Of a stretch of DNA of 31,741 nucleotides, positions 15,990 to 24,665 are shown one piece after another (positions within the stretch are counted from its first letter, which is position 1; the number at the start of each line of letters is the position of its first letter). A program made the position numbers and the translations under genes. Source of the DNA: Pleionea sp041591085 (GTDB lineage Bacteria; Pseudomonadota; Gammaproteobacteria; Enterobacterales; Kangiellaceae). The notes beneath the pieces were generated by a model. That model saw only the letters and a program-made list of their open reading frames with translations, was not told the DNA's origin and ran no database searches. Location of the stretch: contig JBFHSP010000014.1 in NCBI GenBank assembly GCA_041591085.1, positions 1 to 31,741 on the forward strand. The letters run 5' to 3'.

Positions 15990-17291
15990 ATGACTCAATC
16001 AATTTTGGTGTTAGGCGCAGGCTTCGTGGTGGGGCCTGTAGTTGAGTACTTAACGCGCGAAAATAATTACAATCTTACGGTGGCTTCGCAGTTTTTAGAA
16101 GAAGCTGAAAAGTATGCCCAAAAATACCCAAATGTAACGCCAATTGTTGCTGACGTTACAAATACACACTCAATGCAAGAGCTAATTCGCGAACATGATT
16201 TGGTTATCAGTTTAGTGCCTTATATTTTTCATGTACCTATCGCTAAAATTTGTATTGAACAAAAAATACCGATGATAACAGCGTCGTATGTAAGCTCAGA
16301 AATGAAAGCGTTAGATGACGCTGCCAAAACTAGCGGTGTACTTATATTAAATGAAATTGGCTTAGATCCTGGCATTGATCATTTATCGGCAATGAAAATC
16401 ATTGACGATGCGCATGATAAAGGCGGCAAGGTTGTTTCTTTCGCTTCTTGGTGCGGAGGTCTTCCAGCTCCAGAATGCAATGATAATCCTTTAGGGTATA
16501 AGTTTTCTTGGGCCCCACGGGCGGTGTTGTTAGCATTGTTGAATCAAGCAAAGTATTTGAAAGCGGGCGAAGAAACCATCATCGATTCAGATAACTTATT
16601 GGCTTCAGCTCAGTCTGTTGATGTCGGAACAACATTTAAACTTGAAGGCTATCCAAACCGAGATTCAACTGGATACAAGCAAGGCTATAATATTCCAGAA
16701 GTTAAAAACCTAATTAGAGGCACTTTAAGATATTTGGGCTTCAGTGAAATACTAGAATCAGCTAAAAAACTTGGCCTATTAAGCTTAGATGAGGCCGTTG
16801 ATAATAGCCTTGACTGGGCCAAATGGATGCAAGGAAAAATAGAATCGAAATCTATTATTTTGTCAGAACAAACTCGCGTAGCATTTGAGTGGTTAGGATT
16901 ATTTGGTGATAGCTTACTTCCTAAAGCAAATTCAATGCTTGATGCTTTTTGTGTCGTGTTACAAGACAAATTAAATTACCAAAAAGGTGAATTTGACATG
17001 GTCGTGTTACAACATAAGTTTGAAATTGCATACCCTAGTCAAACAGAATTTTTAAGCTCAACATTGATTGTCAAAGGAGATCCTAACGGTTTTAGCGCGA
17101 TGGCTAAAACTGTCGGATATCCAGCGGCAATCGCGGCAGAGCTTATTTTGACGGGTGAAATCAATGAGGTGGGTGTAAAAATCCCAGTTTCCCCCAATCT
17201 TTATGAGCCAATTTTAGAAAAACTCGAGCAAGAAAATATTATATGCAAAGAAAAGCATGAGTTGAGCCTTAATGAAGGATATTTTCACTAG
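15990..17291 (+). CDS. Saccharopine dehydrogenase (L-glutamate-forming, LYS9 type)
   Basis: A 433-aa cytoplasmic oxidoreductase. The N-terminus ILVLGAGFVVGPVVEYL is a Rossmann GxGxxxxP motif. NEIGLDPGIDHLSAM, WCGGLPAPECNDNPLGYKFS and ASYVSSEM match the eukaryotic LYS9 enzyme and the C-terminal half of AASS closely. The enzyme splits saccharopine into glutamate and 2-aminoadipate semialdehyde in lysine degradation, or works in reverse. ATG at 15990 is preferred over a TTG at 15981. No lysine-ketoglutarate reductase lies beside it, so its partner must be elsewhere or the substrate differs. It follows the M14 peptidase gene by 20 bp. Confidence 0.9.
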   Translation: MTQSILVLGAGFVVGPVVEYLTRENNYNLTVASQFLEEAEKYAQKYPNVTPIVADVTNTHSMQELIREHDLVISLVPYIFHVPIAKICIEQKIPMITASYVSSEMKALDDAAKTSGVLILNEIGLDPGIDHLSAMKIIDDAHDKGGKVVSFASWCGGLPAPECNDNPLGYKFSWAPRAVLLALLNQAKYLKAGEETIIDSDNLLASAQSVDVGTTFKLEGYPNRDSTGYKQGYNIPEVKNLIRGTLRYLGFSEILESAKKLGLLSLDEAVDNSLDWAKWMQGKIESKSIILSEQTRVAFEWLGLFGDSLLPKANSMLDAFCVVLQDKLNYQKGEFDMVVLQHKFEIAYPSQTEFLSSTLIVKGDPNGFSAMAKTVGYPAAIAAELILTGEINEVGVKIPVSPNLYEPILEKLEQENIICKEKHELSLNEGYFH

Positions 17292-17360
17292 ATCGCAATG
17301 TCATCTTATGGGGCAATTAATCAATAGCCCCTTCCGCGCATAATCGTTAAGGAGTGATTT

Positions 17361-17582
17361 ATGCGCGAATATTACTTTTCCCTGCAAATTCCGCCATCGG
17401 AATGGCTTTATTACTATAAATCGCCTACTTTAAGTATAGTTTGTACCAGTGAAGATGGGGTGGTTTTACAGATCCCTGCATTTAGGTTTAAGGTTTTTGT
17501 ATCTTACTCTGGAGTACAAGGCAAGTTTAAACTAACTGTTGATAAGCATTCTCGATTCGTTTCATTGGAAAAATTAAAATAA
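17361..17582 (+). CDS. DUF2835 family small protein
   Basis: A 73-aa protein matching the DUF2835 pattern: MREYYFSLQIPPSEWLYYY, then a basic/aromatic core VLQIPAFRFKVFVSYSGVQG, then KFKLT...RFVSLEKL. The family is common in marine gammaproteobacteria and has no known function. There is a strong Shine-Dalgarno AAGGAG (17349-17354), six bases before the ATG. It starts 69 bp after the saccharopine dehydrogenase stop and may be the last gene of that operon. Confidence 0.85.
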   Translation: MREYYFSLQIPPSEWLYYYKSPTLSIVCTSEDGVVLQIPAFRFKVFVSYSGVQGKFKLTVDKHSRFVSLEKLK

Positions 17583-17637
17583 ATAATATTAAACTCAAAG
17601 TATTGCGCTGCAGCAAGCTAAAAATGCACCTAACTGA

Positions 17638-17695
17638 TTGATTTTTATGGGAAATAATATTTATAAAAAAACACTTTAAACTGGTCGGAGGATTA
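17638..17695 (+). promoter_or_regulatory. Promoter with FadR-like half site upstream of the DUF1302 cluster
   Basis: A -35 TTGATT (17638-17643) and -10 TATAAA (17662-17667) are 18 bases apart, predicting a start near 17674. Just downstream is AACTGGTCGGAGGATTA (17679-17695). Its first eleven bases fit the left side of the gammaproteobacterial FadR operator (AACTGGTCNGACNNGTT) perfectly; the right half is poor. A regulator bound at this position would block transcription. The sequence match is visible, but regulation by FadR is an inference. Confidence 0.4.
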
Positions 17696-17839
17696 TGAAT
17701 AATAGTTAGCATCCGATGACTGTGTTTGGCTGATTAAATAGTGCTCAATCGGTAGCAGTGAAGCTGTAGCAACGGCAAAAATTTAGTTTTAACCAATCTT
17801 AGACTTTTACAAATAATTACAACGGGGAAGGTATCAAAG

Positions 17840-19693
17840 ATGACAAAAATAGGGCTCAATCTCAATGCTCAGTCCTCGTCTCCAAAAATTGCAAAACTTG
17901 CAATTGCTGTGTCTTTGGCAATGGCCGGGACTTCAGCAAGTGCTGTTGGCATTTCTTGGGGCGACTGGGAAGGTAGTTTCGACTCGACGATAACAGTGGG
18001 TGCAAGCTGGAGAGTAGAAAATCAAAACCCTGCACTGATTGGCTGCGGCAAACCGACCGATAATGCCGCAACCGCTACACCTAACTGTTCCTTTGGTACT
18101 GCTCGAAATGTTCCTCCTGGCTATGGCTCTGGATACTCCCACAATGGTGATGATGGCAATTTAAACTTCCACAAAGGCGACTCATTCTCAGAAGTTATAA
18201 AAGGGATTCATGAGTTTGGATTGCAACATTCAGGGGGCACTGGGTTTTTCTTGCGAGGTGCTTGGCTATACGATTATAAAATTGAAAAAGGTGACTTCCG
18301 TTATTACCAAGAGTTTTCACCCGAAGCTCGTGATGTTCACGGAAAAGATGTGCGGATGCTCGATGCTTATATCTACCACACTTGGCAGTTTGAAGAGTCT
18401 GCGTTGCAGGTTCGATTCGGTGAGCAAGTGGTTAACTGGGGTGAAAGTACCTTTATCCAACACTCGATTTCCGAGGCAAACCCTATCGATGTAACTAAAC
18501 TTCGAGTTCCCGGTGCCGAGTTGAAAGAGGCTTTTATTCCGGTCCAATCAATTTGGGCTTCTTATGATTTGTCTCCTACTGTTACTTTAGAAGCTTATAT
18601 GCAGTTTGAGTGGGAACCGATTCGAATTGATGAGCCCGGCACCTATTTTCAAACCGCCGATTTTGCCGGTGATTCAGGTCATTATATTTGGTTAGGTTTT
18701 GCCAGAACCCCTGAGTTCTATCCTCTTGTTGCTACTGGTGCCGTAAGAATTGACGATAGAAAAGCGCGAGACGACGATCAATTCGGGGTAAAACTTGGAT
18801 GGTATTCCGAAGCATTGGGGGATACTGAGTTTGGGTTCTATTACATAAACTATCACAATAAACGTCCAGTTATTTCTGCAAATTATTTCGACCCAGTTGC
18901 TGCAGCTGCCGATCCGCTAGGAACCGGTGTAACAGGTTTCTTTGAGTATATTGAAGATATACAAATGCTTGGCATCAGTTTTAATACTGCAACAACAGGC
19001 GGCTTATCGATTGGTGGTGAAGTATCTTATCGAATGGATGAGCCATTACAGATCGACGATGCTGAATTATTGTTTGCGGCTGTAGATGGACTCAGCGTCC
19101 CAGTCGGAACCTCTCAAATACCTTTAAATAACCCAGCATTTGGTGAAGAAATTTCGGGGTATCGACTGTTTGATACTATCCAAGGCCAAGTCACCTTAAC
19201 TAATTTATTTGGGCCTGGAATGGGCGCGGATCAATGGGTTGGCTTGATGGAAATAGGGTTTAATCAAATTCAAGACATGCCAGATGAAAGTGTTTTGCGT
19301 TTTGAAGCTCCGGGTACGTCGCGAAGTGGAAATCAAGATCGAGATGATATTGTTGCCGGTGTTAGCACGGGGTTAGAAGGTGTTGAAACCAATAACTTTG
19401 CTACTGATTTTTCATGGGGATACCGTATTGCAGTAAGAGCTGAATACACCGGCGTTTTTGGTGCATGGAACATGACGCCGCGTTTGGTATTTCAGCATGA
19501 CGTAAAAGGATATACTCCTGCGCCAATTAGTAACTTTGTTGAAGGCCGTAAAGCGTTCGCATTAGGTTTTGCATTTGATTACTTGCAGGAATGGAAACTT
19601 GACATTGGTTATAACGTATTTTCTGGAGGAGGCACTCAGAATACGCTTTCTGATCGTGACTTCGTTGCATTTAATGCCAGTTATTCATTTTAA
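17840..19693 (+). CDS. DUF1302 family outer-membrane protein
   Basis: A 617-aa exported protein. The signal peptide ends with TSASA after residue 35. The mature part begins ISWGDWEGSFDSTITVGASWR and is rich in alternating aromatic/polar strands, with GEQVVNWGESTFIQHSISEANPIDV in the first third as in DUF1302 proteins. It ends in a strand with terminal Phe (FNASYSF), the outer-membrane beta-barrel signature. A GGGAAGG Shine-Dalgarno precedes the start. It is the first gene of a four-gene cluster; DUF1329 follows after 14 bp. DUF1302 and DUF1329 pairs often occur with MMPL-type RND proteins and hydrophobic-compound metabolism. The substrate is not known. Confidence 0.93.
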   Translation: MTKIGLNLNAQSSSPKIAKLAIAVSLAMAGTSASAVGISWGDWEGSFDSTITVGASWRVENQNPALIGCGKPTDNAATATPNCSFGTARNVPPGYGSGYSHNGDDGNLNFHKGDSFSEVIKGIHEFGLQHSGGTGFFLRGAWLYDYKIEKGDFRYYQEFSPEARDVHGKDVRMLDAYIYHTWQFEESALQVRFGEQVVNWGESTFIQHSISEANPIDVTKLRVPGAELKEAFIPVQSIWASYDLSPTVTLEAYMQFEWEPIRIDEPGTYFQTADFAGDSGHYIWLGFARTPEFYPLVATGAVRIDDRKARDDDQFGVKLGWYSEALGDTEFGFYYINYHNKRPVISANYFDPVAAAADPLGTGVTGFFEYIEDIQMLGISFNTATTGGLSIGGEVSYRMDEPLQIDDAELLFAAVDGLSVPVGTSQIPLNNPAFGEEISGYRLFDTIQGQVTLTNLFGPGMGADQWVGLMEIGFNQIQDMPDESVLRFEAPGTSRSGNQDRDDIVAGVSTGLEGVETNNFATDFSWGYRIAVRAEYTGVFGAWNMTPRLVFQHDVKGYTPAPISNFVEGRKAFALGFAFDYLQEWKLDIGYNVFSGGGTQNTLSDRDFVAFNASYSF

Positions 19694-19707
19694 TAAGGTT
19701 TAGGAAA

Positions 19708-21075
19708 ATGAGAAAAAGTTTAAAAACGATAATTTCAGGAACCATAGCATTGGCATTATGCCAGGCAGCTTCGGCCAAAGTCGGCGCTGCTGAAGCTGCT
19801 AAATTAGGTAAGTCATTGACGCCTATGGGTAGTGAAATGGCTGGCAATGCCGATGGAACCATTCCTGCTTGGAACAACGGTATAACAAAAGCGCCAGCCG
19901 GGTATAAAGTAGGTGATCATCATCCAGATCCTTATGCCTCTGACAAGGTTGTTATGACGATAACCGCGGCCAATGCGCAGCAATATAAAGATAAATTATC
20001 TCCAGGTATTATGGAGATGTTTAAGACTTATCCTGACACATTTAAAATACCGGTTTATCCAACTCGCCGCTCGGCAAGTTATCCGCAATATGTTTATGAC
20101 GCGACTAAAGCAAACGCAACGCGTACTGAATTATTGGAAGGTGGAAATGGTATCAAAAATGCGGCAATTGGAACTCCGTTTCCAATTCCTCAAAATGGTC
20201 TTGAGGTCATTTGGAATCATGTTGTTCGATACCGTGGCGTTACTGTAACGCGAGATACAGGACAAGTTACACCGACACGAGATGGCGCATACACTTTGGT
20301 AAAATTCCGTGATGAACTTGAGCAGCTGTACACAAATCCAAATGCAACGCCTGAGTCTTTGGCTGAAGGCAATATGTTGTTTTATTTTAAGCAATGGGTT
20401 TTGTCTCCTGCTCGATTAGCTGGAACCGCTTTATTAGTGCACGAAACCTTGGATCAAATAGCTAAGCCGAGACAAGCTTGGACTTACAATACAGGTCAAC
20501 GTCGTGTGCGTCGTGCTCCAAATGTTGCCTATGACGCTCCTGGTACAGCGGCCGACGGATTAAGAACCACTGACGACTTCGACTTGTTTAACGGAGCACC
20601 AAACCGTTATAACTGGAAACTAGTCGGTAAAAAAGAAATGTATATTCCGTACAATAGCTACAAATTACATTCTGACACCTTGAAATATGATGACATTGTT
20701 AAGCCTGGCCATATCAACTCTGATTTTGCTCGTTGGGAGTTACATCGAGTTTGGGTAGTTGAAGCCACTTTAAAGGAAGATACACGTCACATTTATAATA
20801 AACGAGTTTTCTATATCGATGAAGACAGCTGGCAAATCGCTGTGACTGATATATATGACAATTCAGATGAGTTATGGCGAGTTGGTTTTGCTTACGCGCT
20901 GAACTACTATGAAGTGCCTGCTTTATGGTCAACTTTAGATGTAATTCATGACTTAAAAGCAGGTCGATATATCGCCATCGGATTAGACAATGAAGATGAG
21001 ATGTACGACTTCTCTATTTCTCGAAATGAAGCTGACTTTACGCCAGCGGCTCTTAGAAGAGCAGGAAGACGATAA
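19708..21075 (+). CDS. DUF1329 family periplasmic protein (LolA/LolB-like fold family)
   Basis: A 455-aa exported protein with signal peptide cut after QAASA (residue 23). The family signature LTPMGSEMAGNADGTIPAWN lies at about residues 34-53. The rest contains NPNATPESLAEGN, QRRVRRAPNVAYDAPG, ELHRVWVVEATLKE and FYIDEDSWQIAVTD. Pfam places this family with the lipoprotein carriers LolA and LolB, so a half-open barrel that binds a lipid-like ligand is expected. A Cys at 18 is not a proper lipobox. AGGAAA precedes the start by four bases. It probably receives or hands on a hydrophobic substrate between the transporter and DUF1302 (inference). Confidence 0.93.
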   Translation: MRKSLKTIISGTIALALCQAASAKVGAAEAAKLGKSLTPMGSEMAGNADGTIPAWNNGITKAPAGYKVGDHHPDPYASDKVVMTITAANAQQYKDKLSPGIMEMFKTYPDTFKIPVYPTRRSASYPQYVYDATKANATRTELLEGGNGIKNAAIGTPFPIPQNGLEVIWNHVVRYRGVTVTRDTGQVTPTRDGAYTLVKFRDELEQLYTNPNATPESLAEGNMLFYFKQWVLSPARLAGTALLVHETLDQIAKPRQAWTYNTGQRRVRRAPNVAYDAPGTAADGLRTTDDFDLFNGAPNRYNWKLVGKKEMYIPYNSYKLHSDTLKYDDIVKPGHINSDFARWELHRVWVVEATLKEDTRHIYNKRVFYIDEDSWQIAVTDIYDNSDELWRVGFAYALNYYEVPALWSTLDVIHDLKAGRYIAIGLDNEDEMYDFSISRNEADFTPAALRRAGRR

Positions 21076-21091
21076 GTCAATTTGAAAGAGT

Positions 21092-21117
21092 GGGCCGGGC
21101 TTTCCGGCCCTTATTTT
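21092..21117 (+). terminator. Hairpin with imperfect U tract after the DUF1329 gene
   Basis: GGGCCGG and CCGGCCC form a GC-rich 7-bp stem with a five-base loop, followed by TTATTTTATT. The interrupted T tract suggests partial termination. This would lower expression of the BNR and MMPL genes relative to DUF1302 and DUF1329. Confidence 0.65.
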
Positions 21118-21192
21118 ATTGATAATCGGTAAAATCAAGCTAGTATCCATTTAAGATAGTCTTGGTCAGTCTTTCATAATTTAGAGGTTGGG

Positions 21193-22164
21193 ATGTTTAT
21201 TCGTTGTATAAATTGGATCTTAATTTTAGTCTTCTCAGTTACTGTTTCCGCTGAAGAGTCTTATATTGCTGCAAAAGTTGAGCAATCGGTTTTGCTTGAT
21301 ATAGCAAGATTGTCTGATCAACGATTGGTTGCTGTAGGTGAACGAGGACATGTATTGCTGTCGACCGACAATGGTCTCTCTTGGAAGCAAGTAAAAGTTC
21401 CTACTACTGCATTATTAACAGCGGTCACTTTTGTCAATGAACAAATTGGATACGCAGTTGGGCATCATCAGGTTATATTGAAATCGAATGATGGTGGAGA
21501 ATCTTGGGAGTTGCAGCACAAAAACTCTGAAGATGTGCGCAACCCGGCTTTTTTAGATGTTTGGTTTCGTGACGGCATGCTCGGTTATGCAGCTGGGGCT
21601 TATGGTTTGTTCTTTAAAACCGTTGATGGCGGAGCGAATTGGGAATTCACCCCTTTAACAGAGTTAGAAAACCCAGAGTTCGGGTTACCTCATATCTACT
21701 CTCTTACATTCGATGGACACTCAAACAGTTTGTTGATGGCAGGAGAGTTGGGTTTTTTGGCAATATCAAAAAATTTTGGTGAGAATTGGGAGATGCTTGA
21801 ATCGCCCTATGAGGGATCCTTTTTCAATATTTCAGTAAGTCCTACAGGTTCTTTACATTTGATGGGATTACGCGGACATTTATTTAGATCAACTGATCAA
21901 GCTGAATCATGGGAAGAAATAGAAACAGGAACAACGGCATCGCTAAACTCAATGGTTGCCTTAGGTGGAAATAAATTGATGTATTTTGGTGTTGACGGAG
22001 TGATGCTTATATCGGAAGACGACGGAGCTTCTATTCGCGTTGCGAAGCTCGCTGATCGGCCAGGTTTAATGGCAGGTAATGTAATTGAGCCGAATAAGCT
22101 AGTTGTAGTAGGTGACAAAGGTTTTGAGTTAATTAATTTTGATGGTAAGCGAATAGAGCGATAG
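21193..22164 (+). CDS. YCF48-related BNR-repeat periplasmic protein
   Basis: A 323-aa exported protein, signal peptide cut after VTVSA (residue 20). It has at least five BNR/Asp-box-like elements spaced along a beta-propeller: STDNGLSWKQ, SNDGGESWEL, TVDGGANWEF, SKNFGENWEM and STDQAESWEE. Related proteins are Ycf48/HCF136, a photosystem II assembly factor, but here no photosynthesis gene is present. In gammaproteobacteria this type regularly precedes an MMPL/RND gene. A scaffold or substrate-handling role in the periplasm is likely. GAGG five bases before the ATG marks the start. The MMPL gene starts 16 bp after its stop. Confidence 0.9.
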   Translation: MFIRCINWILILVFSVTVSAEESYIAAKVEQSVLLDIARLSDQRLVAVGERGHVLLSTDNGLSWKQVKVPTTALLTAVTFVNEQIGYAVGHHQVILKSNDGGESWELQHKNSEDVRNPAFLDVWFRDGMLGYAAGAYGLFFKTVDGGANWEFTPLTELENPEFGLPHIYSLTFDGHSNSLLMAGELGFLAISKNFGENWEMLESPYEGSFFNISVSPTGSLHLMGLRGHLFRSTDQAESWEEIETGTTASLNSMVALGGNKLMYFGVDGVMLISEDDGASIRVAKLADRPGLMAGNVIEPNKLVVVGDKGFELINFDGKRIER

Positions 22165-22180
22165 TTGAGGATATTTAAAA

Positions 22181-24496
22181 ATGCATAAAGCTGGTTTAAA
22201 CCAATTTATCAGTAATACTTTTTTTAAACATCGTGCTGTGGTTCTTATTATTTTTGCAGCTCTTACTATTACGATGGCTTATTTTGCATCTCAACTAAAA
22301 GTGGATGCAAGTTTTGAGAAAAATATTCCTCTGAAACACCCTTATATGGAAACCTATCTTAAGCATCAAGAGGACTTTGGTGGTGCAAATAGAATTATGT
22401 TGGCATTGGAGGATACTTCTGGAGATATTTTTAACCCAGAGTTTTTTGATGCTCTTAACCTTGCAACCCAACAAGTCTTTGCGATCAGCAGTGTTAATCA
22501 ACCGCAAGTATCGAGTCTTTTTACCCCTAACACTCGTTACATAGAGGTCGTAGAAGATGGTTTAGAAGGCGGCCCGGTTATTCATGCCGCTTTTAACAAC
22601 GATAAAGAGTCTCTAGAAATCGTTAGAAAGAACGTTTTAAAAGGTGGCTTTGTCGGGCGTCTTGTTGCTAATGACTTTTCTGCCGCCATGGTCTCTGGTC
22701 AGTTATTCCCGGTTGATCCTTCTACAAAAGAAAAAACTGATTTTATTCAAGTTTCAGAGCAGCTTGAGCAAATTAGAGTTGTTATAGAAGAGCAATACCC
22801 AAATGTTAAAGTTCACGTAATCGGGTTTTCAAAAATGATAGGTGATGTGAGTGCTGGTGCGAAAGGAGTATTGCTCTTTTTCGGTTTTGCACTCTTTATT
22901 ACAGCGGTATTAGTGTATTTTTACTCTCATAGTATTCAACTTACGATACTTCCTTTGTTAACTTCAATTGTTGCTGTGGTATGGCAGCTAGGCCTACTGA
23001 CATTGTTTGGCTATGGTATTGATCCCATGTCAATACTTGTTCCATTTCTTGTGTTTGCTATAGGGGTAAGTCACGGAGTACAAATGATCAATGCCGTTGG
23101 CAAAAATGCTGCAGCCGGCGCTTCTTCAGAAGATGCGGCATGTGGAGCATGCTGTCGACTATTTATCCCAGGAATGATTGCTTTACTTAGCGATACGGTT
23201 GGTTTTTTAACGCTTTTGTTTATTGAAATTAATATCATTAAAGAACTAGCCATAACTGCCAGTATCGGTGTCGCAGTAATTATTTTAACTAATTTGATTC
23301 TTTTACCTGTTCTGTTGTCGTTTGTTAAGTTTGAAGCCAATTATGGTGATAAGGTTGCCAAAGCTGTCGAAAAACAATCATCGATGTGGCGTAAATTTGC
23401 TAGCTTTGCAGAACCAAGAAATGCAAAGTTAACCATTCTATTTGCAGTAATTATTACCATATTTGGTGTGTTTTATGCCAAAGATATGAAAATTGGTGAT
23501 TTAAAAGCGGGTGCTCCAGCACTTCGAGCCGATTCGGTTTACAACAAAGACACTGCCTATATTACCGAGAACTTTTCAATTGGGACTGATCTCATTTCAA
23601 TCATGGCTGAAACCAAAGTTGAAGGCTGTAATGACTATCAAGTGATGCGTGAAATTGATGATTTTCAATGGCACTTGCAAAACCTTCCAGGAGTTCAATC
23701 TGCGATATCGATAACGTCGGTTTCAAAGCTCCTTAATTCAGGCTTTTTCGAAGGCAATTTGAAATGGAAAACGCTTCCAAGAGACGAGGTAGTTCTTGCG
23801 CAATCAATCCGATATGTAGAAACCTCGCAAGGACTGTTTGATAAAGACTGTCAATTTATGCCGGTGTTGGTTTTCACCAATGATCATAAAGCAGAGACAA
23901 TAGAACAAGTTGTGAATGCAACCAAACAGTATATTGCTGATAATCCTTCTGAACTAGTTCAATTTAAGTTGGCAACTGGCCCTGTGGGTGTCATGGCTGC
24001 AACCAATGAGGCTGTCTTTGAGGCTCAATATCCTATGCTAATCGGAGTTTATGTTGCAGTGATTTTGCTATGTTTAATCAGCTTCCGCTCTGTAAGATCG
24101 ACTCTCTGTATTATTATTCCTTTAGCGATAGTTTCTGTTTTGGCTCAAGCCTTAATGACTTGGCTTGACATTGGCTTAACCGTAGCAACATTACCTGTTA
24201 TAGCATTAGGAGTAGGTATAGGGGTTGATTATGGCATATACATTTTCTCAAGGATGTTGGACTTTATAAGAGAAGGCGATTCAATCAAGGAAGCTTTTTA
24301 TAAGACCTTAAATTTGACCGGTAATGCAGTATTCTTCACTGGAATCACATTAGCAATTGGCGTGAGCACTTGGATATTTTCTGACCTGCAGTTTCAAGCC
24401 GATATGGGTATATTATTAACCTTCATGTTTTTGTTTAACATGTTAGGTGCAGTCATTTTACTTCCAGCTTTAGCTTCAGTGTTATATCGTCGATAA
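22181..24496 (+). CDS. MMPL/RND superfamily transporter (COG1033 type)
   Basis: A 771-aa inner-membrane protein of two homologous halves, each with one helix, a large periplasmic loop and five helices (12 in total). The C-terminal half has GVGIGVDYGIYIFSRM; Asp683-Tyr684 is the usual RND proton-relay pair. In the first half the equivalent place reads AIGVSHGVQM (Ser297-His298), so the Asp is missing there. The N-terminal periplasmic loop begins VDASFEKNIPLKHPYMETY, common to predicted exporters of this group. No MFP adaptor or TolC gene is present, in contrast to AcrAB systems. Its neighbours DUF1302, DUF1329 and the BNR protein are the likely partners. It probably moves lipids or other hydrophobic molecules. 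Confidence 0.92.
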   Translation: MHKAGLNQFISNTFFKHRAVVLIIFAALTITMAYFASQLKVDASFEKNIPLKHPYMETYLKHQEDFGGANRIMLALEDTSGDIFNPEFFDALNLATQQVFAISSVNQPQVSSLFTPNTRYIEVVEDGLEGGPVIHAAFNNDKESLEIVRKNVLKGGFVGRLVANDFSAAMVSGQLFPVDPSTKEKTDFIQVSEQLEQIRVVIEEQYPNVKVHVIGFSKMIGDVSAGAKGVLLFFGFALFITAVLVYFYSHSIQLTILPLLTSIVAVVWQLGLLTLFGYGIDPMSILVPFLVFAIGVSHGVQMINAVGKNAAAGASSEDAACGACCRLFIPGMIALLSDTVGFLTLLFIEINIIKELAITASIGVAVIILTNLILLPVLLSFVKFEANYGDKVAKAVEKQSSMWRKFASFAEPRNAKLTILFAVIITIFGVFYAKDMKIGDLKAGAPALRADSVYNKDTAYITENFSIGTDLISIMAETKVEGCNDYQVMREIDDFQWHLQNLPGVQSAISITSVSKLLNSGFFEGNLKWKTLPRDEVVLAQSIRYVETSQGLFDKDCQFMPVLVFTNDHKAETIEQVVNATKQYIADNPSELVQFKLATGPVGVMAATNEAVFEAQYPMLIGVYVAVILLCLISFRSVRSTLCIIIPLAIVSVLAQALMTWLDIGLTVATLPVIALGVGIGVDYGIYIFSRMLDFIREGDSIKEAFYKTLNLTGNAVFFTGITLAIGVSTWIFSDLQFQADMGILLTFMFLFNMLGAVILLPALASVLYRR

Positions 24497-24508
24497 CACA
24501 TCGAGTTC

Positions 24509-24536
24509 AAGGCAGTGGCCTTACCACTGCCTTTTC
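24509..24536 (+). terminator. Intrinsic terminator of the DUF1302-MMPL cluster
   Basis: AAGGCAGTGG pairs perfectly with CCACTGCCTT over a five-base loop, followed by TTTCT. It begins 12 bases after the transporter stop codon. Confidence 0.85.
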
Positions 24537-24665
24537 TAGCTAAAATATAGATAAATCCACTATTTAAATCGTGCGAAAGGCGATTGAATGTCCTAAAATT
24601 GGCACAACTTTTAAATTTTAATTTTTCACTTCTCTTCTTACACAAAGATAAAAAGGATTCGCTCA

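Noticed and set aside
17692..17712. Tiny frame MNNS after GGAGG in the DUF1302 leader
   Set aside because: Four codons with no feature of a leader peptide; the GGAGG is part of the FadR-like motif region and may be chance.
21193..22164. Photosystem II assembly factor
   Set aside because: Similarity is to the BNR propeller fold only; there are no photosynthesis genes and the context is an RND cluster.
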